A stretch of 64,000 nucleotides of DNA from Yonghaparkia sp. Root332. GTDB lineage: Bacteria; Actinomycetota; Actinomycetes; Actinomycetales; Microbacteriaceae. Below, in pieces: positions 8,904-24,200 of this stretch. Numbering within the stretch: the first letter of the stretch is position 1; each line of letters starts with the position of its first letter. A program made the translations under genes and the position numbers. Location: contig NZ_LMCX01000001.1 in assembly GCF_001425665.1 (NCBI RefSeq), positions 801,650-865,649 on the forward strand, read 5' to 3'. The notes beneath the pieces are model-generated. The model was not told the DNA's origin. It was given only the letters and a program-made list of their open reading frames with translations, and made no database searches.

Positions 8904-9400
8904 GGGCGGCTCGCGAACTGCGTGCGCCAGCCCGGGGCGAGGCGCTTGATCTGCCGCGCCCGCAGCTGCCAGAAGACCCAGAAGCCGATCATCACGACGG
9001 GGGTGAGGATGCCCGCGCCGACGTCGAGCCGATCGCGGAAGCGCGTGCGCCCGCCCGGCGCCACCGAGATCGCCATGCGGTGGTGCCACGAGCGGACGAC
9101 GCGCATCGGACCGGATACCGGCCCGCCCGCGTCGTGCACGATGCGCTCGGTCGAGCCGTCGGAGAGCATCCGCGACTCATCGCTCAGCCTGATCACCTGC
9201 ACGCCCATCGGCACGACGCCCAGCAGCGTCAGCTGCACGCGGTGCTCGCCGCCCGGCCACCGCTCGGGGAACCCGCCGGGCTCGAGCGACTCGACGGTCG
9301 TCCACGGCCCCGACACCGCCCGGAACACGGCCGGCGAGTGCACGGCCTCCCACGCCGCGTCGGGCGGGCAGTCGAGAACGAGATCGAGCGTCACGGGCAT
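8900..9400 (-). CDS. SRPBCC family protein
   Basis: A 166-residue protein with the START/SRPBCC-like opening VTLDLVLDCPPDAAWEAVHSP, a fold that binds hydrophobic ligands in a deep pocket. The segment DRLDVGAGILTPVVMIGFWVFWQLRARQ near residues 125-155 is hydrophobic and may touch or cross the membrane. It is the first gene of a two-gene unit with the DUF1684 gene. It is divergent from the gene at 9436; only 35 bases separate the starts. The ligand is unknown. Confidence 0.72.
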   Translation of the reverse strand: MPVTLDLVLDCPPDAAWEAVHSPAVFRAVSGPWTTVESLEPGGFPERWPGGEHRVQLTLLGVVPMGVQVIRLSDESRMLSDGSTERIVHDAGGPVSGPMRVVRSWHHRMAISVAPGGRTRFRDRLDVGAGILTPVVMIGFWVFWQLRARQIKRLAPGWRTQFASRP

Positions 9401-9423
9401 GCGACCAGTGTGCTCCCCCTGGC

Positions 9424-9429
9424 TACCAT
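9424..9429 (+). promoter_or_regulatory. Candidate -10 of a leaderless transcript
   Basis: TACCAT fits the actinobacterial -10 pattern TANNNT and lies six bases before the GTG start at 9436. No ribosome site is present, so the transcript is probably leaderless. No good -35 was found. Confidence 0.4.
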
Positions 9430-9435
9430 CGACCT

Positions 9436-10005
9436 GTGACCGACCGCGCCAGCACCGAACCCGCCGACCCCGCCACCCAGGATCGCTACCAGGTGCGCTT
9501 CGACGTCGGGCTCGACGGCGCTCGCCGCATCGGCGGCTCGGCCCACCTGCTGGTCTGGTGCGATGCGATCGCGACCGAGCAGGTTCCGGTGGATGCCCTG
9601 CCCCACCGCCTCGAGGTCGTCGACGCCCGTCTCGGCGCGGCCTCCGCGATCGCCCAGCGCCTCCTCGCGCTGCAGGTCGCGCGCGGCGAGCGCACGATGG
9701 TCGCCGTCGTCGCCGCGGGCTCCCCGCTCGAGAGCCCCGACGGGTTCCCCGTCGGGGACGTCCTGCTCGCCGGCGCCGTCATCGACGCGCTGGGCGCGGT
9801 CGGCATCGATGCGACGAGCCCCGAGGCGGCCGCGGCGGCCGCCGCCTTCCAGGGGCTCCGCGGTGCCGTGGGTCACATGCTGACCGCGTCGGTCGCCGGG
9901 CGGGCCCTCGCCGAGAGTCAGGGGGCGGATGCCCTTCCCGCCGCCCGCGCGCGCCTCGAGGAGTCGGCGCTCGTCATCCTGCGGGAATTCAGCCACTCCG
10001 CCTAG
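9436..10005 (+). CDS. Possible 2-phosphosulfolactate phosphatase (ComB)-like protein
   Basis: A 189-residue, alanine-rich cytoplasmic protein. The pattern VRFDVGLDGARRIGG...HLLVWCDAIA near residues 20-45, with alternating strands and helices after it, resembles small actinobacterial proteins annotated as ComB-like 2-phosphosulfolactate phosphatases. I hold this assignment loosely: it rests on general pattern, and no active-site residue was confirmed. The GTG start has no Shine-Dalgarno site but a TACCAT -10 element directly upstream. A hypothetical protein is the safe reading. Confidence 0.5.
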   Translation: MTDRASTEPADPATQDRYQVRFDVGLDGARRIGGSAHLLVWCDAIATEQVPVDALPHRLEVVDARLGAASAIAQRLLALQVARGERTMVAVVAAGSPLESPDGFPVGDVLLAGAVIDALGAVGIDATSPEAAAAAAAFQGLRGAVGHMLTASVAGRALAESQGADALPAARARLEESALVILREFSHSA

Positions 10006-10057
10006 CGTTCCTCCCGGTCAGAGATCCACGTCTGGCACCGACCCGGGAGGACCCACC

Positions 10058-10360
10058 ATGAAGGCCCACGTCAACGGCACCGTCATCGCCGAGGCTCCGG
10101 AGGAGCAGCTCGTCAAGATCGAGGGCAACTGGTACTTCCCGCCGTCGAGCGTGAAGAGCGAGTTCCTCGAGAAGAGCCCCACGCCGTACACCTGCCCCTG
10201 GAAGGGCGAGTGCCAGTACTTCACCGTCGTCGTCGACGGCCAGAAGCTGCAGGATCGCGCCTGGAGCTACCCGACGCCGTACCCCGCATCCTTCGACCGC
10301 GTCGGAACCGATTACTCGGACTACGTCGCGTTCTGGAAAGAGGTGCAGGTCTCCGCGTAG
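10058..10360 (+). CDS. DUF427 domain-containing protein
   Basis: A 100-residue protein of the DUF427 family. It shows the family pattern from VNGTVIAEA through VKIEGNWYFPPSSV, then the CPWKGECQYFTV segment and WSYPTPYPASFDRVGTDY(S)DYVAFW. These small beta-rich proteins have no agreed function. The ATG has GGGAGG seven bases upstream. The stop codon lies within a hairpin shared with the convergent SprT-like gene. Confidence 0.9.
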   Translation: MKAHVNGTVIAEAPEEQLVKIEGNWYFPPSSVKSEFLEKSPTPYTCPWKGECQYFTVVVDGQKLQDRAWSYPTPYPASFDRVGTDYSDYVAFWKEVQVSA

Positions 10361-10380
10361 CGGACGAGTCGGCTACGCGG
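10353..10380. terminator. Bidirectional terminator between convergent genes
   Basis: Perfect 9-base arms CCGCGTAGC (10353-10361) and GCTACGCGG (10372-10380) flank a 10-base loop. The arms include the TAG stops of both converging genes. Confidence 0.65.
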
Positions 10381-10828
10381 CGCGCTGATCGACCCAGTCG
10401 ATCAGGTGCTGCGGGCTGAACCCGCGCGCGCACTGCCCGCACGACAGAGGCTTCGCGGGCTTGCGGAACCGGACGAACTCGTGCCCGTTCGGGCAGCGGC
10501 CGCGCCAGCGCGCGCGCTCATCGGCGATCGGGCCGTCGTGGGTGCGCCCGCCCTCGTAGCCGAGCCCGCGGGCGAGCGCGCGCCAGACGGGACCGTGCCC
10601 CGTGCCGGGCCCGGCGAGCGCGTGCGCGACCTCGTGCAGCAGGATCTGGTGGATCTCGTCGTCCTCGAAGCGCGCGGCGAGGTGGCGCGAGACCGTGATG
10701 CGGCGGTCGGTGTAGTTGCACAGGCCCGCCCGCCGCGTCGCGTTGTCGAACCCGAAGCTCCACGTCGCATCGAGGTGAAGGCGCAGCAGGGCCTCGGCCC
10801 ACACCCGCACGCGCTCGAGCTCGCTCAT
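10373..10828 (-). CDS. SprT-like zinc metalloprotease-fold protein
   Basis: A 151-residue SprT-like protein. The zincin motif HEVAHAL (HExxH) lies near residue 65, with a further His in GPGTGHGPVW. A C-terminal zinc ribbon is marked by CPNGH and CGQC. SprT/Spartan-like proteins are linked to proteolysis of DNA-protein crosslinks in eukaryotes; the bacterial role is unclear. It is cytoplasmic with no signal peptide. It is convergent with the DUF427 gene and divergent from the globin gene. Confidence 0.88.
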   Translation of the reverse strand: MSELERVRVWAEALLRLHLDATWSFGFDNATRRAGLCNYTDRRITVSRHLAARFEDDEIHQILLHEVAHALAGPGTGHGPVWRALARGLGYEGGRTHDGPIADERARWRGRCPNGHEFVRFRKPAKPLSCGQCARGFSPQHLIDWVDQRAA

Positions 10829-10997
10829 GCCTCCAGGCTACGAGCCGCCGCCGACACGGGCGCTCCGCGCGTCCCAGCGCGCCGCGACCCGCCGTATGTT
10901 CGTTTAGCGAATGCGGAACCCGCGACGGACGAGCGTTCTAGTGGTGTGCGGCGTTCGCCGCGCGACTACGCTCGCCCTGAGCGTGAGGAGAGTTCAC

Positions 10998-11405
10998 ATG
11001 CCGCTGATCCGCCGGCTCGGTGGCGACGAGGGCGTCGCCGCTCTCGTCGACCAGCTTTCCGCCCGGGTGAAGGCTGACCCGCTCATGGGCCCGTACTTCC
11101 GCGATGTCGACGAGGCGGCGCTGAATCGGCACCGCTCGATGTTCCTCTCCGCCCTGCTGGGCGGGCAGCACTCGTACACGGGCAAGACCGTCGCCGAGGC
11201 GCACGGCCCGTTCCGGCTCGGCGATGCGGAGTTCGACGCCTTCCTCCGCGTCATGAGGGAGACCCTCGAGGCCGCCGACGTCCCCGCCGTCGACCGCCGC
11301 ACGGTGCTGCGACGACTGTCTCGACTGCGTGCCGACATCGTCAGCCGCGGCGTCTCGGTGGCGCCCGGCGCGCCCGTCTTCGGCGGGCCGGAGAGCTCCG
11401 GCTGA
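10998..11405 (+). CDS. Group I truncated hemoglobin
   Basis: A 135-residue truncated globin, most like the TrHbN group. The opening RRLGGDEGVAALVDQLSARVKADPLMGPYF and the segment RHRSMFLSALLGGQHSYTGK-VAEAHGPFRL match the family, with the heme-proximal His in EAHGPF. TrHbN proteins detoxify nitric oxide or handle oxygen. The ATG has GAGGAG at good spacing. The C-terminal 25 residues (after LRADIVSR) are extra and probably flexible. The gene is convergent with the spermidine synthase-like gene. TACGCT at about 10968 is a possible -10 with no clear -35. Confidence 0.88.
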   Translation: MPLIRRLGGDEGVAALVDQLSARVKADPLMGPYFRDVDEAALNRHRSMFLSALLGGQHSYTGKTVAEAHGPFRLGDAEFDAFLRVMRETLEAADVPAVDRRTVLRRLSRLRADIVSRGVSVAPGAPVFGGPESSG

Positions 11406-11420
11406 GACCCGTCGGCAGCG

Positions 11421-11449
11421 CCTCCCCGCCCAGAGCCGCCGGGCGGAGG
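11421..11449. terminator. Hairpin between convergent globin and methyltransferase genes
   Basis: CCGCCC at 11426-11431 pairs with GGGCGG at 11441-11446, and flanking CCT/AGG can add pairs around a bulge. It lies in the 45 bases between two converging stops. Confidence 0.5.
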
Positions 11450-11450
11450 A

Positions 11451-12311
11451 TCAGTCGCGCCGCGAGAACAGCCCGGAGGTCGGCTCCGGCGAGCGCACGG
11501 CGGTCGCATCGGTCGCGACCGGGGCGCCCGCGATCCAGTTGACGAGGTCGCGGCCGCTCGTCACCGTGGCCGGGTGCGGTCCGCGGGCCATCAGCCGCGG
11601 CATCCAGTCGAGCGGCAGCTCGCTCGTCGAGGCGATGAGCACGACGTTCCCGAAGCGGCGCCCCTTGAGGATGCCCGTCTCGGCGAGCGCGGCGACGTCG
11701 CGGTAGGCCATCCGCAGCGTCGCCGCCTGGGCTCGGGCGAAGGCGAGCCCGGGCCCGTCGGCCACGTTGACCGCGACGATGCCGTTCGGAGCGAGGAAGC
11801 GCCGCACCTCCTCGTGGAACTCGAGGCTCGTGACGTGGGCCGGGATGCGCGCGCCGCTGAAGACGTCGACCACGATCAGGTCGACCGCGCCGTGCAGGGC
11901 TGCGGGGAGGCGCGCGAGCGTCGCTCGAGCATCCCCGTATCGCACCCGGATGCTCGCGCGGCGCGGCAGCGGGAGGTGCTCGCGCACGAAGGCGACGAGC
12001 TCCTCCTCGAGCTCGACGACCTGCTGCCGCGAGCCCGGGCGCGTCGACTCGATGTAGCGGGGGAGGGTGAGCGCGCCGGCCCCGAGGTGCAGGGCCGTCA
12101 TGGGCTGACCGGCCTCGCCCCACTCGTCGATCACGTGGCCGATGCGCTGCACGTACTCGAAGAACAGGCGGCTGGGGTCGTCGAGATCGACGTGCGACTG
12201 GGGCGTGCCGTCGACGATGAGGCTCCAGCTGCCGGGCGACCATCTGTCGGGCTCGATGACCGCCCGCATGCCGTTCGAGAGCTGCCGCGAGACGGCGACG
12301 GGGGAGGACAT
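11451..12311 (-). CDS. Spermidine synthase-like class I methyltransferase-fold protein
   Basis: A 286-residue protein with the spermidine synthase (PF01564) Rossmann fold. It shows the cofactor-loop LHLGAGALTLPRYI, a following acidic strand QVVELEEELVAFV, RYGDARATL and DLIVVDVFSGARIPAH. Such actinobacterial proteins are often annotated as spermidine synthases, but true aminopropyltransferase activity is uncertain. The ATG at 12311 has GGAGGA directly upstream and follows a strong promoter (12352-12380). An earlier start 23 codons upstream would sit in the promoter and is rejected. The gene is divergent from rpoB. Confidence 0.82.
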   Translation of the reverse strand: MSSPVAVSRQLSNGMRAVIEPDRWSPGSWSLIVDGTPQSHVDLDDPSRLFFEYVQRIGHVIDEWGEAGQPMTALHLGAGALTLPRYIESTRPGSRQQVVELEEELVAFVREHLPLPRRASIRVRYGDARATLARLPAALHGAVDLIVVDVFSGARIPAHVTSLEFHEEVRRFLAPNGIVAVNVADGPGLAFARAQAATLRMAYRDVAALAETGILKGRRFGNVVLIASTSELPLDWMPRLMARGPHPATVTSGRDLVNWIAGAPVATDATAVRSPEPTSGLFSRRD

Positions 12312-12351
12312 GACCGCTAGCGTGCCACAGCCCGAGGCGGGGGCCGGCGCG

Positions 12352-12380
12352 GTTATAGCGCAGAGGGGCAGATCGGTCAA
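12352..12380 (-). promoter_or_regulatory. Sigma-70-type promoter of the spermidine synthase-like gene
   Basis: Read on the minus strand, TTGACC (12380-12375) and TATAAC (12357-12352) are separated by 17 bases, close to the vegetative consensus. The start of transcription would be near 12345, about 34 bases before the ATG. Confidence 0.75.
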
Positions 12381-12389
12381 GAATCCGAC

Positions 12390-12419
12390 TGGACACGGCG
12401 GGGCGGGCGCGCCTAGTAT
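12390..12419 (+). promoter_or_regulatory. Promoter of the rpoBC operon
   Basis: TGGACA (12390-12395) and TAGTAT (12414-12419) are separated by 18 bases. Its -35 lies only nine bases from the -35 of the divergent promoter. A transcript would carry a leader of about 175 bases before rpoB. Confidence 0.65.
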
Positions 12420-12444
12420 TGAGGTTTGCGCTCCCCGACAACTT

Positions 12445-12512
12445 CAGCCGTCAAATGGCGGTCGGCTGACGTGCCCCGAGTATAGCGGCGGGGTGGGCCC
12501 GAGCACGGGCCC
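12445..12512 (+). other. Structured leader of rpoB
   Basis: Two hairpins are visible in the leader: CAGCCG/CGGCTG (12445-12450 with 12463-12468) and a perfect 7-base GGGCCCG/CGGGCCC with a four-base AGCA loop (12495-12512). The second could pause or attenuate transcription about 90 bases before the rpoB start. No T-tract follows. Confidence 0.4.
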
Positions 12513-12602
12513 TCAATGGGTTTCTGGCGTGATCACTCGACCGTGTTCATCTGTCGCTCCGGCGACGGTATTAGGGCTTCGACGCCCACGGAGGTTAGTT
12601 CG

Positions 12603-16097
<3,495 letters not shown>

Positions 16098-16148
16098 TCC
16101 GGGTCTCTCCCGAGACACTGACGACTGTTTACGAAAGAGAAGAATCAA

Positions 16149-19997
<3,849 letters not shown>

Positions 19998-20014
19998 GTC
20001 GCACCGCACCGCAC

Positions 20015-20044
20015 GAGGGCCCCTGCCGCACGGCAGGGGCCCTC
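20015..20044 (+). terminator. Terminator of rpoBC
   Basis: Perfect 14-base arms GAGGGCCCCTGCCG and CGGCAGGGGCCCTC surround a two-base CA loop, 17 bases after the rpoC stop. It is GC-rich with no T-tract. Confidence 0.8.
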
Positions 20045-20091
20045 TGCCGTTGCCGGCGCGCGGCGGAAGCTGAGCACTCCGCGCGAAACGG

Positions 20092-20097
20092 TACGGT
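20092..20097 (+). promoter_or_regulatory. Possible -10 of the type VII-like locus
   Basis: TACGGT fits TANNNT and lies 13 bases upstream of the palindrome at 20111. If used, the palindrome would sit just downstream of the transcription start, where a bound protein would block elongation. No convincing -35 is seen. Confidence 0.3.
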
Positions 20098-20110
20098 GGT
20101 GCAGGGCCCG

Positions 20111-20124
20111 GGGGAGCGCTCCCC
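20111..20124. promoter_or_regulatory. Palindromic operator candidate, site A
   Basis: GGGGAGCGCTCCCC is a perfect 14-base palindrome 55 bases upstream of the RDD-FHA gene. The identical 14-mer occurs at 25784-25797 and a two-base variant at 29662-29675. Its 12-base core equals the core of the CebR (LacI family) site TGGGAGCGCTCCCA known from Streptomyces, but the gene context here differs. Confidence 0.6.
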
Positions 20125-20179
20125 ATCGACGCGCGCCGACCCGTGCGCTTGGCTGGTCAGTCGTGGGAAGAGGGAGTGC

Positions 20180-21277
20180 GTGACTGCGATCAAGGCGTCG
20201 ACCGAGTCGGCCGAGTCCCTCGGCCTGCGCACGGCCCCGGTCGGCCGCCGCGTCGGAGCCTCCGCGATCGACGGGGCGGTCATGCTCCTCGCGGTGAGTC
20301 CGGCCGGCGCGGCCGTCGTCGGCATCGCTCTGCGCGCCGTCGACTCGGGGCCCGTGGCCCTTCTCGACCTGTCGAGCACGGAGGTGATCCTCCTCATCGT
20401 CGGATCGGCGCTCGCGGGCGCGCTGGCGCTCGGTCAGGTGATCGCGCACGGCCTGCGCGGCCGCACCGCGGGTCGCTGGATGACGGGTATCCGCGCGGTG
20501 GCGATCGACGGATGGCGCGCTCCCGGATTCGGACGGGCGCTCCTCCGCGCTGTCGTCCTCGGCGCCGCGGCCACTCTCCTGCCGATCATCGGACCGGCCG
20601 TCCTGCTCGCCTCACCCCTGTGGGATGGCGAGAGGCGAGGCCGGGGGCTCCTCGACCGCGTCGCGCGCGAGTGGGCGATCGATTCCCGACGGGGCCTCGA
20701 CCCGCTCGACAAGGAGGCGATGCGGATCGCTCGTCGCGCGATCCGCGAGGCTCCGCGCCGACGGGTCGGCGACGCCAGACCGCTGCACTCCGGGGACGCC
20801 CGCGCGAGCCTGCAGGTGCCCACCGATCGCTCGAGCGCCGGAGTCGTCTCCGCGGGCGCGGGAACCGAGTGGGCGCCCCCCGCCATCATCGCCCCGAGCC
20901 CGGCGCATCCTGCTCCTGCTTCCGTCGCCGCGCCGCTCGGCGGCATCCGCCTCCGGTTCGACGACGGCACGAGCCTCGCGCTCGTCGGCCGCGTGCTCAT
21001 CGGTCGGGCACCGGCGCCCGAGCCGGGGGAGTCGGTCGACGAGCTCATCGCGCTCACCGACCCGAGCATGCAGCTGTCGAAGACGCACGCGCTCTTCGCC
21101 CTCGACGGCCCGGGCGCGATCGTCGTCGACCGCGACTCGCGCAACGGCGTCCGCGTGGTGGGGCATGACGGCCGGGGCGAGCTCGTGGCTCCGCGGACGC
21201 CCGCTCCGCTCGCCCCCGGGTCGATCGTCGAGCTCGGCGGGCGACGCATCACGATCGAACGGACCGACTCGGCATGA
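20180..21277 (+). CDS. RDD and FHA domain membrane protein of the type VII-like locus
   Basis: A 365-residue protein. An N-terminal RDD domain (about residues 15-160) has GRRVGASAIDG and three or four hydrophobic segments such as AVMLLAVSPAGAAVVGIAL and AVVLGAAATLLPIIG. A linker of about 90 residues leads to a C-terminal forkhead-associated domain (about 260-360) with VLIGRAP, SKTHALF and DRDSRNGVRV, which usually binds phosphothreonine. It ends in an ATGA overlap with the EssC-like ATPase gene, so the two are translationally coupled. A role as a membrane partner that senses phosphorylation and docks on the ATPase is inferred. The GTG start has GAGGGAG upstream. Confidence 0.85.
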   Translation: MTAIKASTESAESLGLRTAPVGRRVGASAIDGAVMLLAVSPAGAAVVGIALRAVDSGPVALLDLSSTEVILLIVGSALAGALALGQVIAHGLRGRTAGRWMTGIRAVAIDGWRAPGFGRALLRAVVLGAAATLLPIIGPAVLLASPLWDGERRGRGLLDRVAREWAIDSRRGLDPLDKEAMRIARRAIREAPRRRVGDARPLHSGDARASLQVPTDRSSAGVVSAGAGTEWAPPAIIAPSPAHPAPASVAAPLGGIRLRFDDGTSLALVGRVLIGRAPAPEPGESVDELIALTDPSMQLSKTHALFALDGPGAIVVDRDSRNGVRVVGHDGRGELVAPRTPAPLAPGSIVELGGRRITIERTDSA

Positions 21278-24200
21278 AGCTCAAGCTCTCCCTCCAGCGC
21301 CAGGTCGACAATCACGTCGACATCGTCGTCACCGCCGATTCCACCGCGACGGTCGCCGACGTCGCCGCGACCATCGCCGCGGCCGACCCGCTCGCCCACC
21401 ATCACGCGCGCACCCCCGGGGCCGGGGTCACGCTCTCCGTCGCCCCGCCCGTCGGGGGCGAGCTCGCGCCGCTGCCCGCCGATCAGCTCATCGGCGACGC
21501 GCCGATCGGGTCGGGCTTCATCGCGCGGGTCGTGCCCGACACCGCGCACGCCCGCCCGCGGAGGGGAGGCGCGGCCGCCGCGGTGCTCCGCGTGCACTCC
21601 GGGCCGGATGCCGGTCGGGAGTTCGCGCTCGCCCCCGGCCACTCGGTGCTCGGCCGCTCCGAGGGAGCGGACGTCCTGCTCGGCGACCCGCTCGTCTCCA
21701 AGCGGCACGCGAGGATCGAGGTCGGCCAGAGCGTCGAGCTCGTCGACCTCAACTCCGCCAACGGGCTCGTGCTCGACGGCGGACGGCTGCCTCGCATCCG
21801 CGTGCAGCCGCACCACCGCATCCTCATCGGGGACACGGAGATCTCGATCGAGCCGACGGCGTCGGCGACGGCGTCGGCGCCCGCCGTTCTCGAGCGCGGC
21901 GGAGCCCTGCTCTTCAACCGCTCCCCGCGGGTCGAGCTCCGCTACCCCGGCACGGAGCACGCCCACCCCGCCATCCCCAGCGAGGCCGATCCGCGCCTGT
22001 TCCCGTGGCCGATGCTCGTCGCGCCGATCCTCCTCGGGCTCTCCCTCTTCGCCCTGACCAACCAGCCTCGGGCGCTGTTCATCATCGCGATGACGCCGCT
22101 CATGATGCTCGGCAACTTCGTCGGGCAGCGCACGCAGCAGGGCAAGAAGCTCCAGCGCGAGATCGAGATCTTCGAGGAGCAGTTCGACGAGCTCGAGATG
22201 AGGCTCGCGGAGGAGGTCGAGGTCGAGCGCGAGCGACGCCACGCCGAGGCGCCCGCGGTCGCCGACGTCTACGACGAGTCCGTCCGGCTCGGCCCGCTTC
22301 TCTGGACCCGACGACCCGAGCACTGGAACTTCCTCTCCCTCCGCCTCGGCGTGAGCACGGCGCCGAGCAGGAACACCATCGGGGGCAGGCAGGATCCGAA
22401 GGGCATCCCCTCGTTCGTCCGTCGCGTCGACGAGCTGCGCGAACGGCACGAGACGATCGACGACGTTCCGCTCATCGAGCTGCTCACGAACTCGGGAGCC
22501 ATCGGCATCGCCGGCCCGCAGCACCTCGCGGCCGACGTCGTGCGCGGCCTCGCCGTGCAGCTCTTCGGTCTGCACGCGCCCAACGAGATCGTCACCGCGG
22601 CGATGGTCGGCCGGCCCTGGGCCTCCGAGCTCGACTGGATGAAGTGGCTGCCGCACACCTCGAGCCCGCGATCGCCCTTCGCCGACCACGCCCTCGCCGA
22701 CAGCCCGTCGGCCGCGAGCGCGCTCCTCAACGGACTCGAGGAGGCCATCCTCGAGCGTCTCTCCGGGACGCCCACGCGTCGCGGACCGCTGCGCACCGAG
22801 GAGACCGCGAACGCCCTCGGGTCGCGCGTGGGCGAGTCCTCCAGCGCCGCATCCTCGATCGACGGCGACCTCGCGCTCGTCCTGTTCGTCTCGAGCGACG
22901 CACCCGTCGATCGCCCCCGCCTCGCGCAGCTCATCGAGCGGGGGCCGGATGCCGGGATCTACACGATCTTCCTCGCCCCCACCGTCGAGTCGCTGCCCGC
23001 GACCTGCCGGACCTTCATCGACGCGACCGACGGGCTCGACTCGGCCCGGGTCGGCTACGTCCGAGACGGCGCGGCGTACGAGGGGGTGCGCGTCGAGGGG
23101 GTCTCGCGCGAGTACGCGGAGGTCTTCGCCAAGCGCATCGCGCCCGTCATCGACGCGAGCTCGCACGTGCCCGACGCGAGCGACCTTCCGCGCAGCGTGG
23201 CGCTCCTGTCGCTCCTGGGACCGGACACCGCGGAGCAGCCCGAGGCGGTCATCGAGCGATGGCGGCAGAACAACTCGGTGCTCGACCGCACGCGCGGGCC
23301 GCGCCCGCGGCTCAAGCGCGCGAGCACGCTCACGGCCTTCATCGGGCAGAGCAGCCCCGACGCGATGACCCTCGACCTTCGCACCCAGGGCCCGCACGCG
23401 CTCGTCGGCGGCACCACGGGGTCCGGCAAGAGCGAGTTCCTCCAGGCGTGGGTGCTCGGCATGGCCGCGGAGTACAGCCCGGATCGCGTCACCTTCCTGT
23501 TCGTCGACTACAAGGGCGGGTCGGCGTTCGCCGACTGCGTCGACCTGCCGCACTGCGTCGGACTCGTCACCGACCTGAGCCCGCACCTCGTCCGCCGGGC
23601 CCTCACGAGCCTGCGCGCCGAGCTGCACCATCGCGAGCATCTCTTCAACCGCAAGAAGGCCAAGGATCTCATCGAGCTGGAGAAGCGGCAGGACCCGGAT
23701 GCTCCGCCCGCGCTCGTCCTCGTCATCGACGAGTTCGCCGCCCTCGCCTCCGACGTGCCCGAGTTCGTCGACGGCGTCGTGGACATCGCCCAGCGGGGCC
23801 GCTCCCTCGGGATCCACCTCATCATGGCCACCCAGCGCCCCGCCGGCGTCATCAAGGACAACCTGCGCGCGAACACGAACCTCCGCATCGCCCTGCGGAT
23901 GGCCGACGGCTCCGACTCCAACGACGTCGTCGGCGACCCGGTCGCCGGGTCCTTCGACCCGTCGATCCCCGGGCGCGGCATCGCGAAGACCGGGCCCGGC
24001 CGGCTCGTCCCCTTCCAGTCCGGGTACGCCGGCGGCTGGACGAGCGACGAGCCGGAGCGCGCGACCGTCCGCGTCGCCGAGCTCCGCTTCGGCGCGACGA
24101 TCGTCTGGGAGGTGGACGGCGACGCGGAGTCCGACACGCACGAGGAGGACCTGGGCCCGAACGACCAGAAGCGTCTCGTCGCGTCGATCATCGGCGCCGC

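Noticed and set aside
12516..12602. An RpoB start 29 codons earlier
   Set aside because: No ribosome site; the extra residues are not typical of RpoB, while the TTG at 12603 has GGAGG at eight bases.
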